The position numbers were made by a program, and so were the translations under genes. A DNA stretch of 36,244 nucleotides. Origin: a virus. Below, piece by piece: positions 1-6,903 of the stretch; the first letter of the stretch is position 1, and every line of letters starts with the position of its first letter. Location of the stretch: IMG/VR virus record IMGVR_UViG_3300049477_000297, positions 1 through 36,244 of that record. One strand, 5' to 3'. The notes beneath the pieces are model-generated. The model saw only the letters and a program-made list of their open reading frames with translations, was not told where the DNA came from and made no database searches.

Positions 1-102
1 GTTAAAATGTGTCTCGACTTCACGAGGGAAATACATGCCAACAATTGATGCTAAGTGCATAGCTAGTGCTCGCTCCCGCGCCGCAGTTTCTAGGTCGGTC
101 AT
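1..102 (-). CDS. N-terminal part of a mosaic family protein, cut by the contig edge
   Basis: The ATG at 102 opens 34 codons (MTDLETAARERALAMHLAS...) before the window edge. The sequence is identical to the start of the gene at 35824-36219, and on a circular genome the two are one gene. Its ATG overlaps the TGA of the gene at 99-437 (ATGA). The GAGG-type ribosome binding site lies inside the last codons of that upstream gene. Function unknown. Confidence 0.75.
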   Translation of the reverse strand, partial: MTDLETAARERALAMHLASIVGMYFPREVETHFN

Positions 103-127
103 GTTTCCCTCAATTTCTGCACTTCGG
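1..127. repeat. Terminal direct repeat, left copy (contig overlap)
   Basis: These 127 bases are identical to 36118-36244. An exact overlap of 127 bases is what a k-mer assembler leaves when it closes a circular or circularly permuted molecule (127 is a common largest k-mer; inference). The repeat holds the stop/start junction and first 34 codons of the mosaic gene at 35824-36219. A third exact copy lies at 35726-35852, so the overlap alone does not prove circularity. Confidence 0.9.
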
Positions 128-437
128 CTAATATTCCCATAGCATTGCCTATTGCTGATGTGTCATTCAATTCAAAGTCCACACTTAACTCTAGTCCATC
201 CTCTGAGCATACTGTTTCTGTTAAATCGCTCAAAGCATCCTCCAGCAATTTTGAAATGCGATCCAACTCCTCGATGCGCTTTAGTGCTTTGGCGTAGGCG
301 CTGTATTCTACGACTTTAATAGGCGGTTTAAAATGTTGAATTGTCTCAGCCGAGGTGACACCGCTACCAATTTTATATTGAATAGATACAGCATTAAAAA
401 CCAGAGACTCCCGCGCCGCAGTTTCTAGGTTGGTCAT
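99..437 (-). CDS. Mosaic family protein A (112 aa), function unknown
   Basis: No known domain is recognised. The first ten residues (MTNLETAARE) match the first module of the proteins at 35543 and 35824. A central stretch, KRIEELDRISKLLEDAL, is a coiled-coil-like version of the RIEELE and ISKMLEEGL modules of other members. The C-terminus, EVQKLRET, is shared with the proteins at 434 and 35824. Residues about 12-50 are unique to this copy. The start overlaps the stop of the gene at 434-883 (ATGA), with GAGGGAAAC before the ATG. Its own stop overlaps the start of the next leftward gene in the same way. Expected to be cotranscribed in the early leftward operon. Confidence 0.75.
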   Translation of the reverse strand: MTNLETAARESLVFNAVSIQYKIGSGVTSAETIQHFKPPIKVVEYSAYAKALKRIEELDRISKLLEDALSDLTETVCSEDGLELSVDFELNDTSAIGNAMGILAEVQKLRET

Positions 438-883
438 GTTTCCCTCAATTTCTGCACTTCGGATAGGGTTTCGCTGGCAATGTCGCCCATGTCTAAAATG
501 CTATCACCGTAAACAATGCCACCTGGATAATTTTCATTCCATTTGCTGTTTGCATAAAACTTCAAACCCTCCTCCAGCATTTTTGATATTTCGCACTCTA
601 GATTGTAGTCTCTCAAATGCCCTGTGGCTCTTTTATCGTGAATTAATATATTGTTAGCGTATTGCTCGACCTTAGCCTTTAACTCCTCAATCATCGGCCA
701 AGTGAGGTTGAGAGCGGCACGGAAGCCATTTTTAAAAATAGTTCGATAACCATCCTCAGTTTCTTGCTGTTCAAGTTCTGACATAGACTTCCAGTCGGCC
801 CATGACTCGCACTCAAAAGTGATACGTTTATCTAAATCAGCCAACTCCTCACACTTAGCCTCAAGGTCTTTGCGCGTGATCAT
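434..883 (-). CDS. Mosaic family protein B (149 aa), function unknown
   Basis: This member combines modules found separately in other proteins of the family. Its start (ITRKDLEAKCEELAD) and ALNLTWP segment match the protein at 34689. AKVEQYANNILIHDKRAT matches the protein at 35543. ISKMLEEGLK and the C-terminal TLSEVQKLRET match the protein at 35824. The intervening stretches are unique. It looks helical and partly coiled-coil, with no signal peptide or membrane segment. The start overlaps the TGA of the preceding gene (ATGA), with AAGGA upstream. The role is unknown; position in the early operon suggests a host-interaction or accessory function (inference). Confidence 0.8.
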   Translation of the reverse strand: MITRKDLEAKCEELADLDKRITFECESWADWKSMSELEQQETEDGYRTIFKNGFRAALNLTWPMIEELKAKVEQYANNILIHDKRATGHLRDYNLECEISKMLEEGLKFYANSKWNENYPGGIVYGDSILDMGDIASETLSEVQKLRET

Positions 884-1155
884 AGCTTATCCTTAAAGAA
901 TGATTGTTTATACCAATCGGTAAATTTAACTTTTTCATTCTCAACTTTAATTGATATTAAAAACTCATTTAGAAGTCTAAGTGTCTCTATATTCTCAGTG
1001 TGATTTGCCTCATTAACAATGTGGTCATTAAGCACTTTAAACTTCTTTAAGAATCGAACGTAGGCAAAACTAAAACCTCCGTAAAATGCTGAAACAGATA
1101 GCGCTAAAGCCAAGCCAATCATTACAATTGGTGCAAATATTATTAATTCACTCAT
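880..1155 (-). CDS. Small membrane protein (91 aa), function unknown
   Basis: A hydrophobic stretch at about residues 4-32 (IIFAPIVMIGLALALSVSAF) predicts one or two membrane segments. A basic, charged C-terminal domain of about 55 residues follows. The reading frame is open further upstream, but the ATG at 1155 is preferred: it overlaps the stop of the gene at 1148-1348 and has AAAGG about 11 bases upstream. The junction ATGAGTGA with its upstream bases is repeated at 35543. The downstream gene overlaps its TGA (ATGA). No family recognised. Confidence 0.7.
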   Translation of the reverse strand: MSELIIFAPIVMIGLALALSVSAFYGGFSFAYVRFLKKFKVLNDHIVNEANHTENIETLRLLNEFLISIKVENEKVKFTDWYKQSFFKDKL

Positions 1156-1348
1156 CACTCGGGCCTTTCTGCGCATTTCGCTCAAATGTTTTTGCGCATA
1201 CCTTTGGCATCATGTACCAACACTTGCGCCATACATAGGCAACTACTTCACCTTTATTATAGATTGGCTTACCAAACATACGAGCAAGCCAATATTTATA
1301 ACGACGCGGCTCTGCCCTAAATTCTATTTCTTCTGGAAACTCCATCAT
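1148..1348 (-). CDS. Hypothetical protein (66 aa), basic and Trp/Tyr-rich
   Basis: The start at 1348 (ATGATG) follows a strong ribosome binding site, AGGAGG, seven bases away, and overlaps the TGA of the preceding gene. The longer open frame to 1402 is therefore unlikely to be used. The protein has many Arg, Lys, Trp and Tyr residues and two Cys, and no recognised domain. Its last six residues, KGPSDE, are shared with the mosaic protein at 35543 through a 24-bp repeat that also holds the start of the next gene. Confidence 0.7.
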   Translation of the reverse strand: MMEFPEEIEFRAEPRRYKYWLARMFGKPIYNKGEVVAYVWRKCWYMMPKVCAKTFERNAQKGPSDE

Positions 1349-1554
1349 GACTCCACCTCCTGCCATTTCAACTTTGGCTTCACCACTGGTGCAAAAATCC
1401 ATTCCTCATTATTATAAATCTTAAACTCGATCAGATTATTAGATGGGTCTTTTAAGAAGAAAGTTAAATGCTCTTCTGGACGACCTGAAAATCTAACGAT
1501 GCCAGGCTGCTCTGGATCTGTGAAAAATTCTAAGCCTTGAGCGCGTTGATACAT
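1345..1554 (-). CDS. Hypothetical protein (69 aa)
   Basis: A mostly beta-like, acidic small protein with no recognised domain. Its stop overlaps the start of the next gene (ATGA), and its start lies 25 bases inside the end of the preceding 59-aa gene. Only a weak purine stretch (GAAGAAGAA) precedes the ATG, so translation may depend on coupling to the upstream gene. Confidence 0.6.
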   Translation of the reverse strand: MYQRAQGLEFFTDPEQPGIVRFSGRPEEHLTFFLKDPSNNLIEFKIYNNEEWIFAPVVKPKLKWQEVES

Positions 1555-1709
1555 TTCTTCTTCACTTTCTTCGCCGTGAACTTATCGATGTATATAGGAA
1601 ACTTATTGAAATTAATTATAAGCACACCGCGAACTGTAGTCATGCGCTCTGGTTTTAAGATGTAGCCCGAGCGTTTATTAGCGCGAGCTAGCTTCTTGAT
1701 CGAGATCAT
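1530..1709 (-). CDS. Small basic hypothetical protein (59 aa)
   Basis: This frame (MISIKKLARANKR... ending INALKA) is open from the ATG at 1709, which overlaps the TGA of the preceding gene (ATGA), to a TAG at 1530-1532. It fills what would otherwise be a gap in a tightly packed operon. It is strongly basic, as for a nucleic-acid-binding or host-targeting peptide (inference). AAGGA lies about 12 bases upstream. It overlaps the next gene by 25 bases. No family recognised. Confidence 0.6.
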   Translation of the reverse strand: MISIKKLARANKRSGYILKPERMTTVRGVLIINFNKFPIYIDKFTAKKVKKKCINALKA

Positions 1710-1978
1710 CGGTCCCGTCCTTGCAAAGCACTAAGTACATTTAGTGAGGCCATATTTGCTACGTGCTTTGGGTCAATCAGGGACATCACTTTATCGAGAT
1801 GTTCCAAAATAAAGCGATCCGCTACAGCCCGAGCAATTTTCTCTTCTATGACTCGAGCTAAAGCCCAGCGATCTCCATTCTTTTGATTAATTAATCCGAT
1901 GATTTCATCAAGCGGATAATCAATAGTAGCTCTTACTATTTTACCATCTATGACTTCATATACCAATTCGGTTTCCAT
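1706..1978 (-). CDS. Hypothetical protein (90 aa)
   Basis: The start at 1978 (METELVYEV...) is preferred because GGGAGG lies just upstream. The frame is open further upstream, but that part would run through the hairpin and U-tract at 1994-2072. The protein looks helical, with a beta-like first 20 residues, and no known domain is recognised. Its stop overlaps the start of the 59-aa gene. The hairpin immediately upstream suggests its expression could be attenuated. Confidence 0.7.
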   Translation of the reverse strand: METELVYEVIDGKIVRATIDYPLDEIIGLINQKNGDRWALARVIEEKIARAVADRFILEHLDKVMSLIDPKHVANMASLNVLSALQGRDR

Positions 1979-1993
1979 ATTACCTCCCATGTT

Positions 1994-2072
1994 AAAAAAA
2001 GGCGCTCGTCTTAATAGCATTTAAGACCACAGCATTATGATTTTAAAATAGCGAGCCATCTCCTCGAGCGCC
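1994..2072 (-). terminator. Terminator- or attenuator-like hairpin with T7 tract inside the early operon
   Basis: On the minus strand, GGCGCTCG (2072-2065) pairs perfectly with CGAGCGCC (2008-2001), and seven T residues follow directly (2000-1994). The enclosed 56 bases hold a smaller hairpin (CTTAA-ATGCTA-TTAAG) and a second segment, GGCTCGC, that could compete for the same 3' arm. The ribosome binding site of the next gene begins about five bases after the T-tract. The loop is long for a plain intrinsic terminator, so an attenuator or other RNA control element is possible. Confidence 0.5.
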
Positions 2073-2078
2073 TAAAGT

Positions 2079-2246
2079 TTACTTATCAATTTCTTCAATC
2101 ATCCGTTTAGCCATCGCAATTATCGCCTGGTCACTATGCTTTGGATAAATATTAGGGTTCGCCATTAATGCTGCGATTAAGTACAGCAATGTTGTCTCGC
2201 TCGTCTCGTCGCTCTGTTTGTTCTTCGAGCCTACTGGTCTTGCCAT
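2079..2246 (-). CDS. Small hypothetical protein (55 aa)
   Basis: The protein begins MARPVGSKNK, a basic start familiar from small phage proteins, and continues with a helical segment (TLLYLIAALM). The ATG at 2246 has an excellent ribosome binding site, AGGAGA, spaced by four bases. It overlaps the 3' half of the gene at 2152-2406 in another frame for almost 100 bases. The hairpin at 1994-2072 follows its stop. Function unknown. Confidence 0.65.
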   Translation of the reverse strand: MARPVGSKNKQSDETSETTLLYLIAALMANPNIYPKHSDQAIIAMAKRMIEEIDK

Positions 2247-2406
2247 CGTCTCTCCTATACTTAACCCAAAATCCTAACTTCTCAGTTAGGAAGTCGGGCA
2301 TTTTATTAGCTACACAATTACCAAACACATCAAGCGATGTAGTTTGACCTACATTAACCCAAAGCTCTTCTGGTAAACTTTTAGGTGAAGTCAAACGCTG
2401 GCTCAT
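2152..2406 (-). CDS. Hypothetical protein (84 aa), overlaps the next gene
   Basis: The start at 2406 lies inside the end of the DUF669 gene. No clear ribosome binding site is visible, so translational coupling is likely. The first 50 residues (including LPEELWVNVGQTT and LTEKLGFWVKY) look like a folded domain. The last 30, which overlap the well-supported 55-aa gene, are charged and low in hydrophobics, so the function is probably in the first part. No family recognised. The longer frame to 2469 would overlap DUF669 further and is not preferred. Confidence 0.55.
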   Translation of the reverse strand: MSQRLTSPKSLPEELWVNVGQTTSLDVFGNCVANKMPDFLTEKLGFWVKYRRDDGKTSRLEEQTERRDERDNIAVLNRSINGEP

Positions 2407-2851
2407 CGGACTTTGCTTTTGGTGGAGCTTTTGTTTTTGCTGTTGGTGCCGTAGCTTTTTTAGCTCCACCTACGCCGTTTAAATAAACAGATTCGTACAT
2501 CTTTGCGTTGTATTCGCGATGTTTGATGTAAAGATCAACTCTAGTATTAACCGCACTCCACACCAACTCCACTAAATCCCCAGGCTGTGTTACAGCACTG
2601 TAATCAAGTCCCAACTGCTTTAGATCCTTCTTTAAAATACCAAGCCCTTGGCCCGCCAAATTATAATTACCAAACAATTTACGTCCAGCGTATTCACCTA
2701 GCAATTTATAAACGATAGTGATTTTTGGTGTAGCTTTAGTCATATCAAGAGTGCAGTTATCAATCTGCCCTTGGTAATCTCCCTCTGGTAGCAGGCTAAA
2801 ACCTTTACTTTCAGCCTCTGGTGTATTTTTAAACTCATCCATAAAACTCAT
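2381..2851 (-). CDS. DUF669 family protein, probable single-strand DNA-binding replication/recombination factor
   Basis: The start MSFMDEFKNTPEAE, then LLPEGDYQGQIDN, GKITIVYKLL-like strands and GRKLFGNYNL, follow the pattern of phage DUF669 proteins. These lie beside Sak-type recombinases and DUF2800 nucleases and are thought to act like SSB proteins (family knowledge). The C-terminal 25 residues are a Lys/Ala/Pro linker ending in an acidic DEPAFDFT tail, as in SSBs, where such a tail recruits partners. GGGG lies upstream of the ATG at 2851. A start at 2842 (MDEF) is possible. It follows the HTH and Sak4-like genes in the same operon. Confidence 0.8.
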   Translation of the reverse strand: MSFMDEFKNTPEAESKGFSLLPEGDYQGQIDNCTLDMTKATPKITIVYKLLGEYAGRKLFGNYNLAGQGLGILKKDLKQLGLDYSAVTQPGDLVELVWSAVNTRVDLYIKHREYNAKMYESVYLNGVGGAKKATAPTAKTKAPPKAKSDEPAFDFT

Positions 2852-2853
2852 AC

Positions 2854-3045
2854 TTACTTCCCCTCTGTTAATAGTTCGTTTTGTTTCACGTTTAAAACCT
2901 TAGCAAATACTTTTATCTCGTCAGGCCGAGGTAGGTGCCAATCACGCTCAATTACCTGGATACGGTAAAGCGAAATGCCGCTCATATCTGCAAGCTGCTG
3001 TTGTGACATATCTGCAAGTACCCTTGCGCGTTTTAGTTTATTCAC
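2854..3045 (-). CDS. XRE/Cro-type helix-turn-helix regulator (63 aa)
   Basis: A compact HTH_3-type domain fills the protein: KLKRARVLADMSQQQLADMS, then GISLYRIQVIERDWHLP, then the final helices EIKVFAKVLNV. The size is that of Cro-like repressors. The GTG at 3045 is chosen as the start because GAGGAGAG lies just upstream and the domain begins there; the ATG further upstream adds a non-conserved Cys/Arg-rich segment. It overlaps the Sak4-like gene by eight bases. It probably represses early transcription, and the palindromes at 4063-4220 are candidate binding sites (inference). Confidence 0.85.
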   Translation of the reverse strand: MNKLKRARVLADMSQQQLADMSGISLYRIQVIERDWHLPRPDEIKVFAKVLNVKQNELLTEGK

Positions 3046-3760
3046 ACGCCTCTCCTCTCGCAAAAGCCTCACACATTTCCTTGTAATCCATGCGCATGAT
3101 CTCTGGGAGCACTCCCGACCTATCTTTGGCATTAATATTAAGTGACGCCTTGGTGCGCATTAATCTTTTCTCTCCAAGGTCCTTTTCATCATTACGATAG
3201 CAATAAAAAATACAGTCAACCAAGCCATTGACGTAATTTCGGGCTGAATTAGAAAGGCTGTTATCTGTGACCACACGCTTTACTCCTCGCTCTTCTCGCT
3301 CACCAGTTTTCTCGTGGCTAATAAACACCAATCCAAAACCGCAGTTAGCGAGGTAGTTAATAACTTTCGTAAACTCACGCTTTACCATTCCAAAGCCTTT
3401 GCCAAAACCCTCATCACTCTCATGGTCAATGCCTCGTTGCTTTAACGTATAGAGCGAGCAAAACTCAAACGCGTTATCTATTGTGTCGATAACCACAGTC
3501 TTAAAGTCATGCTTTTGTGTGGCAAGTAATTTTACCGCGTCACAAATATCCTCCCAGTTTTTACAAATCTTAGGATTACCATCGTCGTCAGTAATTTGAT
3601 GACACTCTAAGAAATTTAGTCCTGGCTCTGTTGGAATAAAAATAGCGTTAGGCCACTGCGATGCAAGTGTAGATTTCCCAGCTCCTGGCTCACCGTAAAT
3701 TAAGAATTTATATTTACCTATATCAATTTCGCGCTTCTTTTTATCAGTGGGTAGCTTCAT
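3038..3760 (-). CDS. Sak4-like RecA-fold ATPase (AAA_24), single-strand annealing/recombination
   Basis: Walker A is GEPGAGKST (residues 23-31), and Walker B is TVVIDTID (about 88-95). Between them, NAIFIPTEPGLNFLE matches phage AAA_24/Sak4 ATPases. A GLVFISHEKTGE strand and an Arg-rich region follow. Sak4 proteins bind single-stranded DNA and promote annealing together with an SSB (family knowledge). The DUF669 gene two genes downstream and the Cas4-like exonuclease at 33248 would complete a recombination set (inference). The ATG at 3760 has GAGGA about seven bases upstream and lies inside the end of the preceding gene. Confidence 0.88.
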   Translation of the reverse strand: MKLPTDKKKREIDIGKYKFLIYGEPGAGKSTLASQWPNAIFIPTEPGLNFLECHQITDDDGNPKICKNWEDICDAVKLLATQKHDFKTVVIDTIDNAFEFCSLYTLKQRGIDHESDEGFGKGFGMVKREFTKVINYLANCGFGLVFISHEKTGEREERGVKRVVTDNSLSNSARNYVNGLVDCIFYCYRNDEKDLGEKRLMRTKASLNINAKDRSGVLPEIMRMDYKEMCEAFARGEACE

Positions 3761-3953
3761 TTTTGGTCCTCATGTTTCTCTCACCGTATTCTAAGGTGAG
3801 CTTTAGTTTTATAATCATCTCCTCGCACAACTCATCGGTAGTTCTATGCTCAGATAACTGAGCCGTTAACATGTGCTCGTAAAGTTTATTTGCCATATCG
3901 AGTGAATCTCTTAGCATCTCGCTAAACGCAATAGTGTGCTCTAGTCTATTCAT
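3744..3953 (-). CDS. Hypothetical protein (69 aa), first gene of the early leftward operon
   Basis: A helical, acidic protein with no recognised domain (MNRLEHTIAFSEMLRDSLDM...). GGGGAG lies upstream of the ATG at 3953. It is the promoter-proximal gene of the leftward operon and overlaps the Sak4-like gene by 17 bases, suggesting coupled translation. Confidence 0.65.
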   Translation of the reverse strand: MNRLEHTIAFSEMLRDSLDMANKLYEHMLTAQLSEHRTTDELCEEMIIKLKLTLEYGERNMRTKNEATH

Positions 3954-4227
3954 TAATCTCCCCTACATCTGATGTGATCGCCTAAGTTAATCGATTGAGT
4001 TAGTCGAGTCTAATGATTTATTTTAATTGGCGCGTGAGGCCGTGGGTTTAGCAAGAAAGGGCTAGGCCTAGTACTTGGCGTAGGCCTAACCCCTATATAT
4101 AGGGCTCGTGGCAGGGCCACAGGCGTTAATTGTTATTTCAGGTGGACTTTTCGTCAAGGATTGAGTGTTATTTCTATCCAAACAGCAAAATTTATGGTCG
4201 GGGGACCACTATATATAGGGGGAATGC
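3954..4227. promoter_or_regulatory. Divergent early control region with repeated palindromes
   Basis: This 274-base gene-free stretch separates the leftward recombination operon from the rightward primase gene. It holds TAGGCCTA twice (4063-4070 and 4081-4088, 18 bases apart). It also holds the perfect 14-base palindrome CCCTATATATAGGG (4091-4104) and a copy with one mismatch, CACTATATATAGGG (4207-4220), just before the primase ribosome binding site. A small stem, GTGGC-AGG-GCCAC, lies at 4108-4120. Divergent promoters and operators are expected here, but no clear -35/-10 pair could be fixed. Confidence 0.6.
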
Positions 4228-6213
4228 ATGGGTGTATTTGGGGATTGGGCGGAAAAGTATTGGGATATTGGTTTAGCTACTTTTCCTTGTGGAACAGGGC
4301 CACAGGGCAAAGGTCCTTACATAGAGGAGTGGAGCGATTGGTGCACTGCTAAGCCATCTGAGGAGATGTTTTTGGGCTATTTAAAGCGGTTTTCTCACGC
4401 TCAAAAAATAGGACTACCGCTTGGCCCCGCAAATGGTTTGGTCGCGTTTGATTTTGATTACGAGTATAAGCCAGACAAAGCACAAATTAGCGAAAAGGAA
4501 TTTCAAAAAGACCTAAGGGATATAGAACGAAAAGTCATGTCTGTTTTGCCTTACACGCCTGTTAAAAAGATTGGCAAAAAAGGCTTTACGTCTTTTTACA
4601 AATGGTCGCCACAGTTATTAAATCTTCAGTGTGATAGGCATGGCGTAAGGCTTTTTGATTTTTTGTGCGAAGGTCGGCAAACAATAATACCACCAAGTTT
4701 ACATTCGATAGTTAACGATAAAGCACTTCATTATAAATGGATCGAACAAGATTTGATGTTTGCTTTAGACGATATTCCAGAAATCGAAATGGAGTTAATA
4801 AAAGAGCTTAAGTTTTTACTTGGTAATAAATCAGAAAAGAAAAGTGCTGGACGCCATGATGATTTATTTTGGTATGCCGTTGATATGGTTAAAGTTGAAA
4901 AGGATCGGGATAAATTAATTCAATTAATGATCGAAAAGGATTTTGCTTTACATAAGAATCATCCAAAGGGACCTTATCTATCGGACTTAGGTCATAACAA
5001 ATATCCAGATGCAATTAAAAATGCTGATCATTGGTTGAATCGTATTTTTAAATACGCAGAGAAAATGCCAGAACAACTTAAGAGCAATAAGCTGTCGCAA
5101 GAAGGCTGGGGATATTTTTTTGAAAGCTGTTTTTACGATTTAAGAAAAGATATTTTAAGCAAAAAGATATTTGTTAAAAGGGACAGCGCCTCTCCTTGGG
5201 ATAGCTTTGATCCTCTTGATGGAGTTTTAAGATCCTTTGCAGTGGAACAGGGGTTACAAAAAACTTTTGTTAAAGATGAAATGCAGCGCTTTTCTTTTAT
5301 GAGAGACAAGGTTGAGTTTTTGTGTGACTTACCAGAGTGGGATGGCGTTGATTACGTATCAAAATATACCTCATGTTTAAAATCTGGAGAGTTTACTTGT
5401 GATGAGATCGCCGAAATTTTTAAAGAGTGGGGAGCTAGTATTTTTGCTAGGATCGAGTCCTCAAAAAACCAAAACCGCTGCATAATATTAAAGGGCAAGC
5501 AAAACATGGGTAAAGATACCTTTGTTAGATCAATGCTCGAGGGATTTGATCCTTATTATGAGTTGGTAAGCCCTCCCTCGCAAAACAAAGATTGGCTTGA
5601 GATTGTATCGCGGCTTTTTATTGTGCACCTAGAGGAGTTTGATCAAACGGCTAAGGTTGATGTGCCTTTTCTAAAGTCATTAATCACTCAGCCATCGACT
5701 TTCTTTAGGGAGAGCTATGGGCGAGATCCGAATAAAAAGATTACGGCTCCAAGTTTTATTAGCACGGTTAACCCAGATGATTTTTTTAGAGACCCCACCG
5801 GCAATCGTAGATTCATAGTTATTCCACTTGAGGGAATAGAGTTTAATTATCCTAAAAACATAAGTCAGCAGGTGTTAGCGCAATTCAAAGCAATTTACGA
5901 CGCTAAGAACTATAAGTGCTCTAAAGATACGGAGCTTAAAATTAAGGCAATTATCGACAAATTAACCCCAGAGTCTGCAGAGGATTGGATCGAAGAGCTT
6001 TGGGTGGAGATGGCTAGCGAAGCGTTGTCTTTAAGGTTTAATGAAGAAAACAAAGGGCCAAATGTAATAACCCAAAGCATGGCTGGTGAAATATTTGTTC
6101 GAATTGCCAAAATGTCTGGCTGTAGGACGGGCACAATACGCAGGATTTTAAAGACAAAGGGTTATCAATGGCGTGATAATCTATCGCGTTATTGGTTGGA
6201 CACTAAGAAATGA
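4228..6213 (+). CDS. Primase-polymerase/VapE-type helicase fusion (661 aa)
   Basis: The N-terminal 200 residues look like a bifunctional primase-polymerase (prim-pol) domain: LPLGPANGLVAFDFD with the metal-binding DFD at 75-77, an FTSFYKW strand, and EGRQTIIPPSLHS. The C-terminal half is a VapE/VirE-type P-loop domain: Walker A GKQNMGKD (423-430), Walker B-like FIVHLEEFD (about 464-472), then SFISTVNPDDFFRDPTGNRR with the arginine-finger-like NRR. It would prime and unwind DNA at the phage origin. GGGGG precedes the ATG. It is the only replication gene on this strand, and no separate DNA polymerase gene was seen. Confidence 0.88.
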   Translation: MGVFGDWAEKYWDIGLATFPCGTGPQGKGPYIEEWSDWCTAKPSEEMFLGYLKRFSHAQKIGLPLGPANGLVAFDFDYEYKPDKAQISEKEFQKDLRDIERKVMSVLPYTPVKKIGKKGFTSFYKWSPQLLNLQCDRHGVRLFDFLCEGRQTIIPPSLHSIVNDKALHYKWIEQDLMFALDDIPEIEMELIKELKFLLGNKSEKKSAGRHDDLFWYAVDMVKVEKDRDKLIQLMIEKDFALHKNHPKGPYLSDLGHNKYPDAIKNADHWLNRIFKYAEKMPEQLKSNKLSQEGWGYFFESCFYDLRKDILSKKIFVKRDSASPWDSFDPLDGVLRSFAVEQGLQKTFVKDEMQRFSFMRDKVEFLCDLPEWDGVDYVSKYTSCLKSGEFTCDEIAEIFKEWGASIFARIESSKNQNRCIILKGKQNMGKDTFVRSMLEGFDPYYELVSPPSQNKDWLEIVSRLFIVHLEEFDQTAKVDVPFLKSLITQPSTFFRESYGRDPNKKITAPSFISTVNPDDFFRDPTGNRRFIVIPLEGIEFNYPKNISQQVLAQFKAIYDAKNYKCSKDTELKIKAIIDKLTPESAEDWIEELWVEMASEALSLRFNEENKGPNVITQSMAGEIFVRIAKMSGCRTGTIRRILKTKGYQWRDNLSRYWLDTKK

Positions 6214-6486
6214 TAACGCCGAGTGGTAGCGTAAATTGTCATTATGCGCACCGTGGTAACGCGGTGGGCAGCCGTAAATTGGCTTTTGTGCTTTGCGTAA
6301 GTGTCACTTCTGTCACCAAATTGGCACCTTTAAGTTAACGTTATGACTAATGAATGACATAGTGACAGATATATATATACTTTTTGTTTTTTAGTTTTTA
6401 CTTTTATTTTATTTCTAGTAGGTCAATTTAAATCTAATTAGGAGGCACTTCAAAAGTGTCACCTGTCACTAACGAAAGGTTAGCAA
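6214..6486. promoter_or_regulatory. Intergenic region with TGTCAC repeats and an AT-rich tract
   Basis: No convincing ORF lies in this 273-base stretch. TGTCAC occurs at 6302-6307, 6311-6316, 6457-6462 and 6464-6469, and in inverted form at 6362-6367. The second pair ends 17 bases before the ATG at 6487. Between them lie ATATATATAC and a T-rich run (6380-6420). The two near-repeats GCGTAAATTGTC and GCCGTAAATTGGC lie near 6230-6285. A promoter with operators for the rightward genes from 6487 is the likely content (inference). Confidence 0.45.
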
Positions 6487-6903
6487 ATGAACACAATGGA
6501 TATGGTTTTTCTAAAAAGTTTCGTCACTCAACCAGGCCGACTGCAGGTCGATGCTGAATTTAGGAGCAAAGCTAAAAAGGCATTGGCTTATTCGATAGTT
6601 TATCCAAAGGAATGTATCGCTGTCGCTGGAGGCAAGTTTGACCACGACAAAGGCTCGCCTTACAAAGGTATGGTCTTTACTCCAGTTGGTATTTATAGGT
6701 TTGATACCGGATGGGAAAGGCCAGAACGAATCGATAAGGGCTATGCAATGGAGATAATAAAAAACTGGTTCAATCTGCCACACAAGCCAAAGATAGTTTC
6801 ATTTCTTGAGCTTATTGAAATGCTAAAGCGAGAAGGGCCAGACACAAAGCTAGAAAAAGAAATGGTTTACGGAGTCGAGGCAATGAGTAAAATTAAACTA
6901 TGA
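6487..6903 (+). CDS. Hypothetical protein (138 aa)
   Basis: No domain is recognised. The protein has a beta-like centre (AVAGGKFDHDKGSPYKGMVF, then GIYRFDTGWERP) and helical ends. AAAGG lies about eight bases before the ATG. It is the first gene after the TGTCAC-repeat region, and its stop overlaps the next ATG (ATGA). Cytoplasmic, with no signal peptide. Confidence 0.7.
   Translation: MNTMDMVFLKSFVTQPGRLQVDAEFRSKAKKALAYSIVYPKECIAVAGGKFDHDKGSPYKGMVFTPVGIYRFDTGWERPERIDKGYAMEIIKNWFNLPHKPKIVSFLELIEMLKREGPDTKLEKEMVYGVEAMSKIKL

Noticed and set aside
1706-2020. Upstream start at 2020 for the 90-aa protein
   Set aside because: It would translate through the hairpin and T-tract with no ribosome binding site; 1978 has GGGAGG.
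4140-4150. AGGTGGACTTT shared with 34544-34554, both in control regions
   Set aside because: Many 11-base words repeat by chance in 36 kb. Kept only as a weak hint, not as a motif.
4161-4352. Plus-strand ORF overlapping the primase start
   Set aside because: It is out of frame with the primase, has no domain or ribosome binding site and runs into the well-supported gene.
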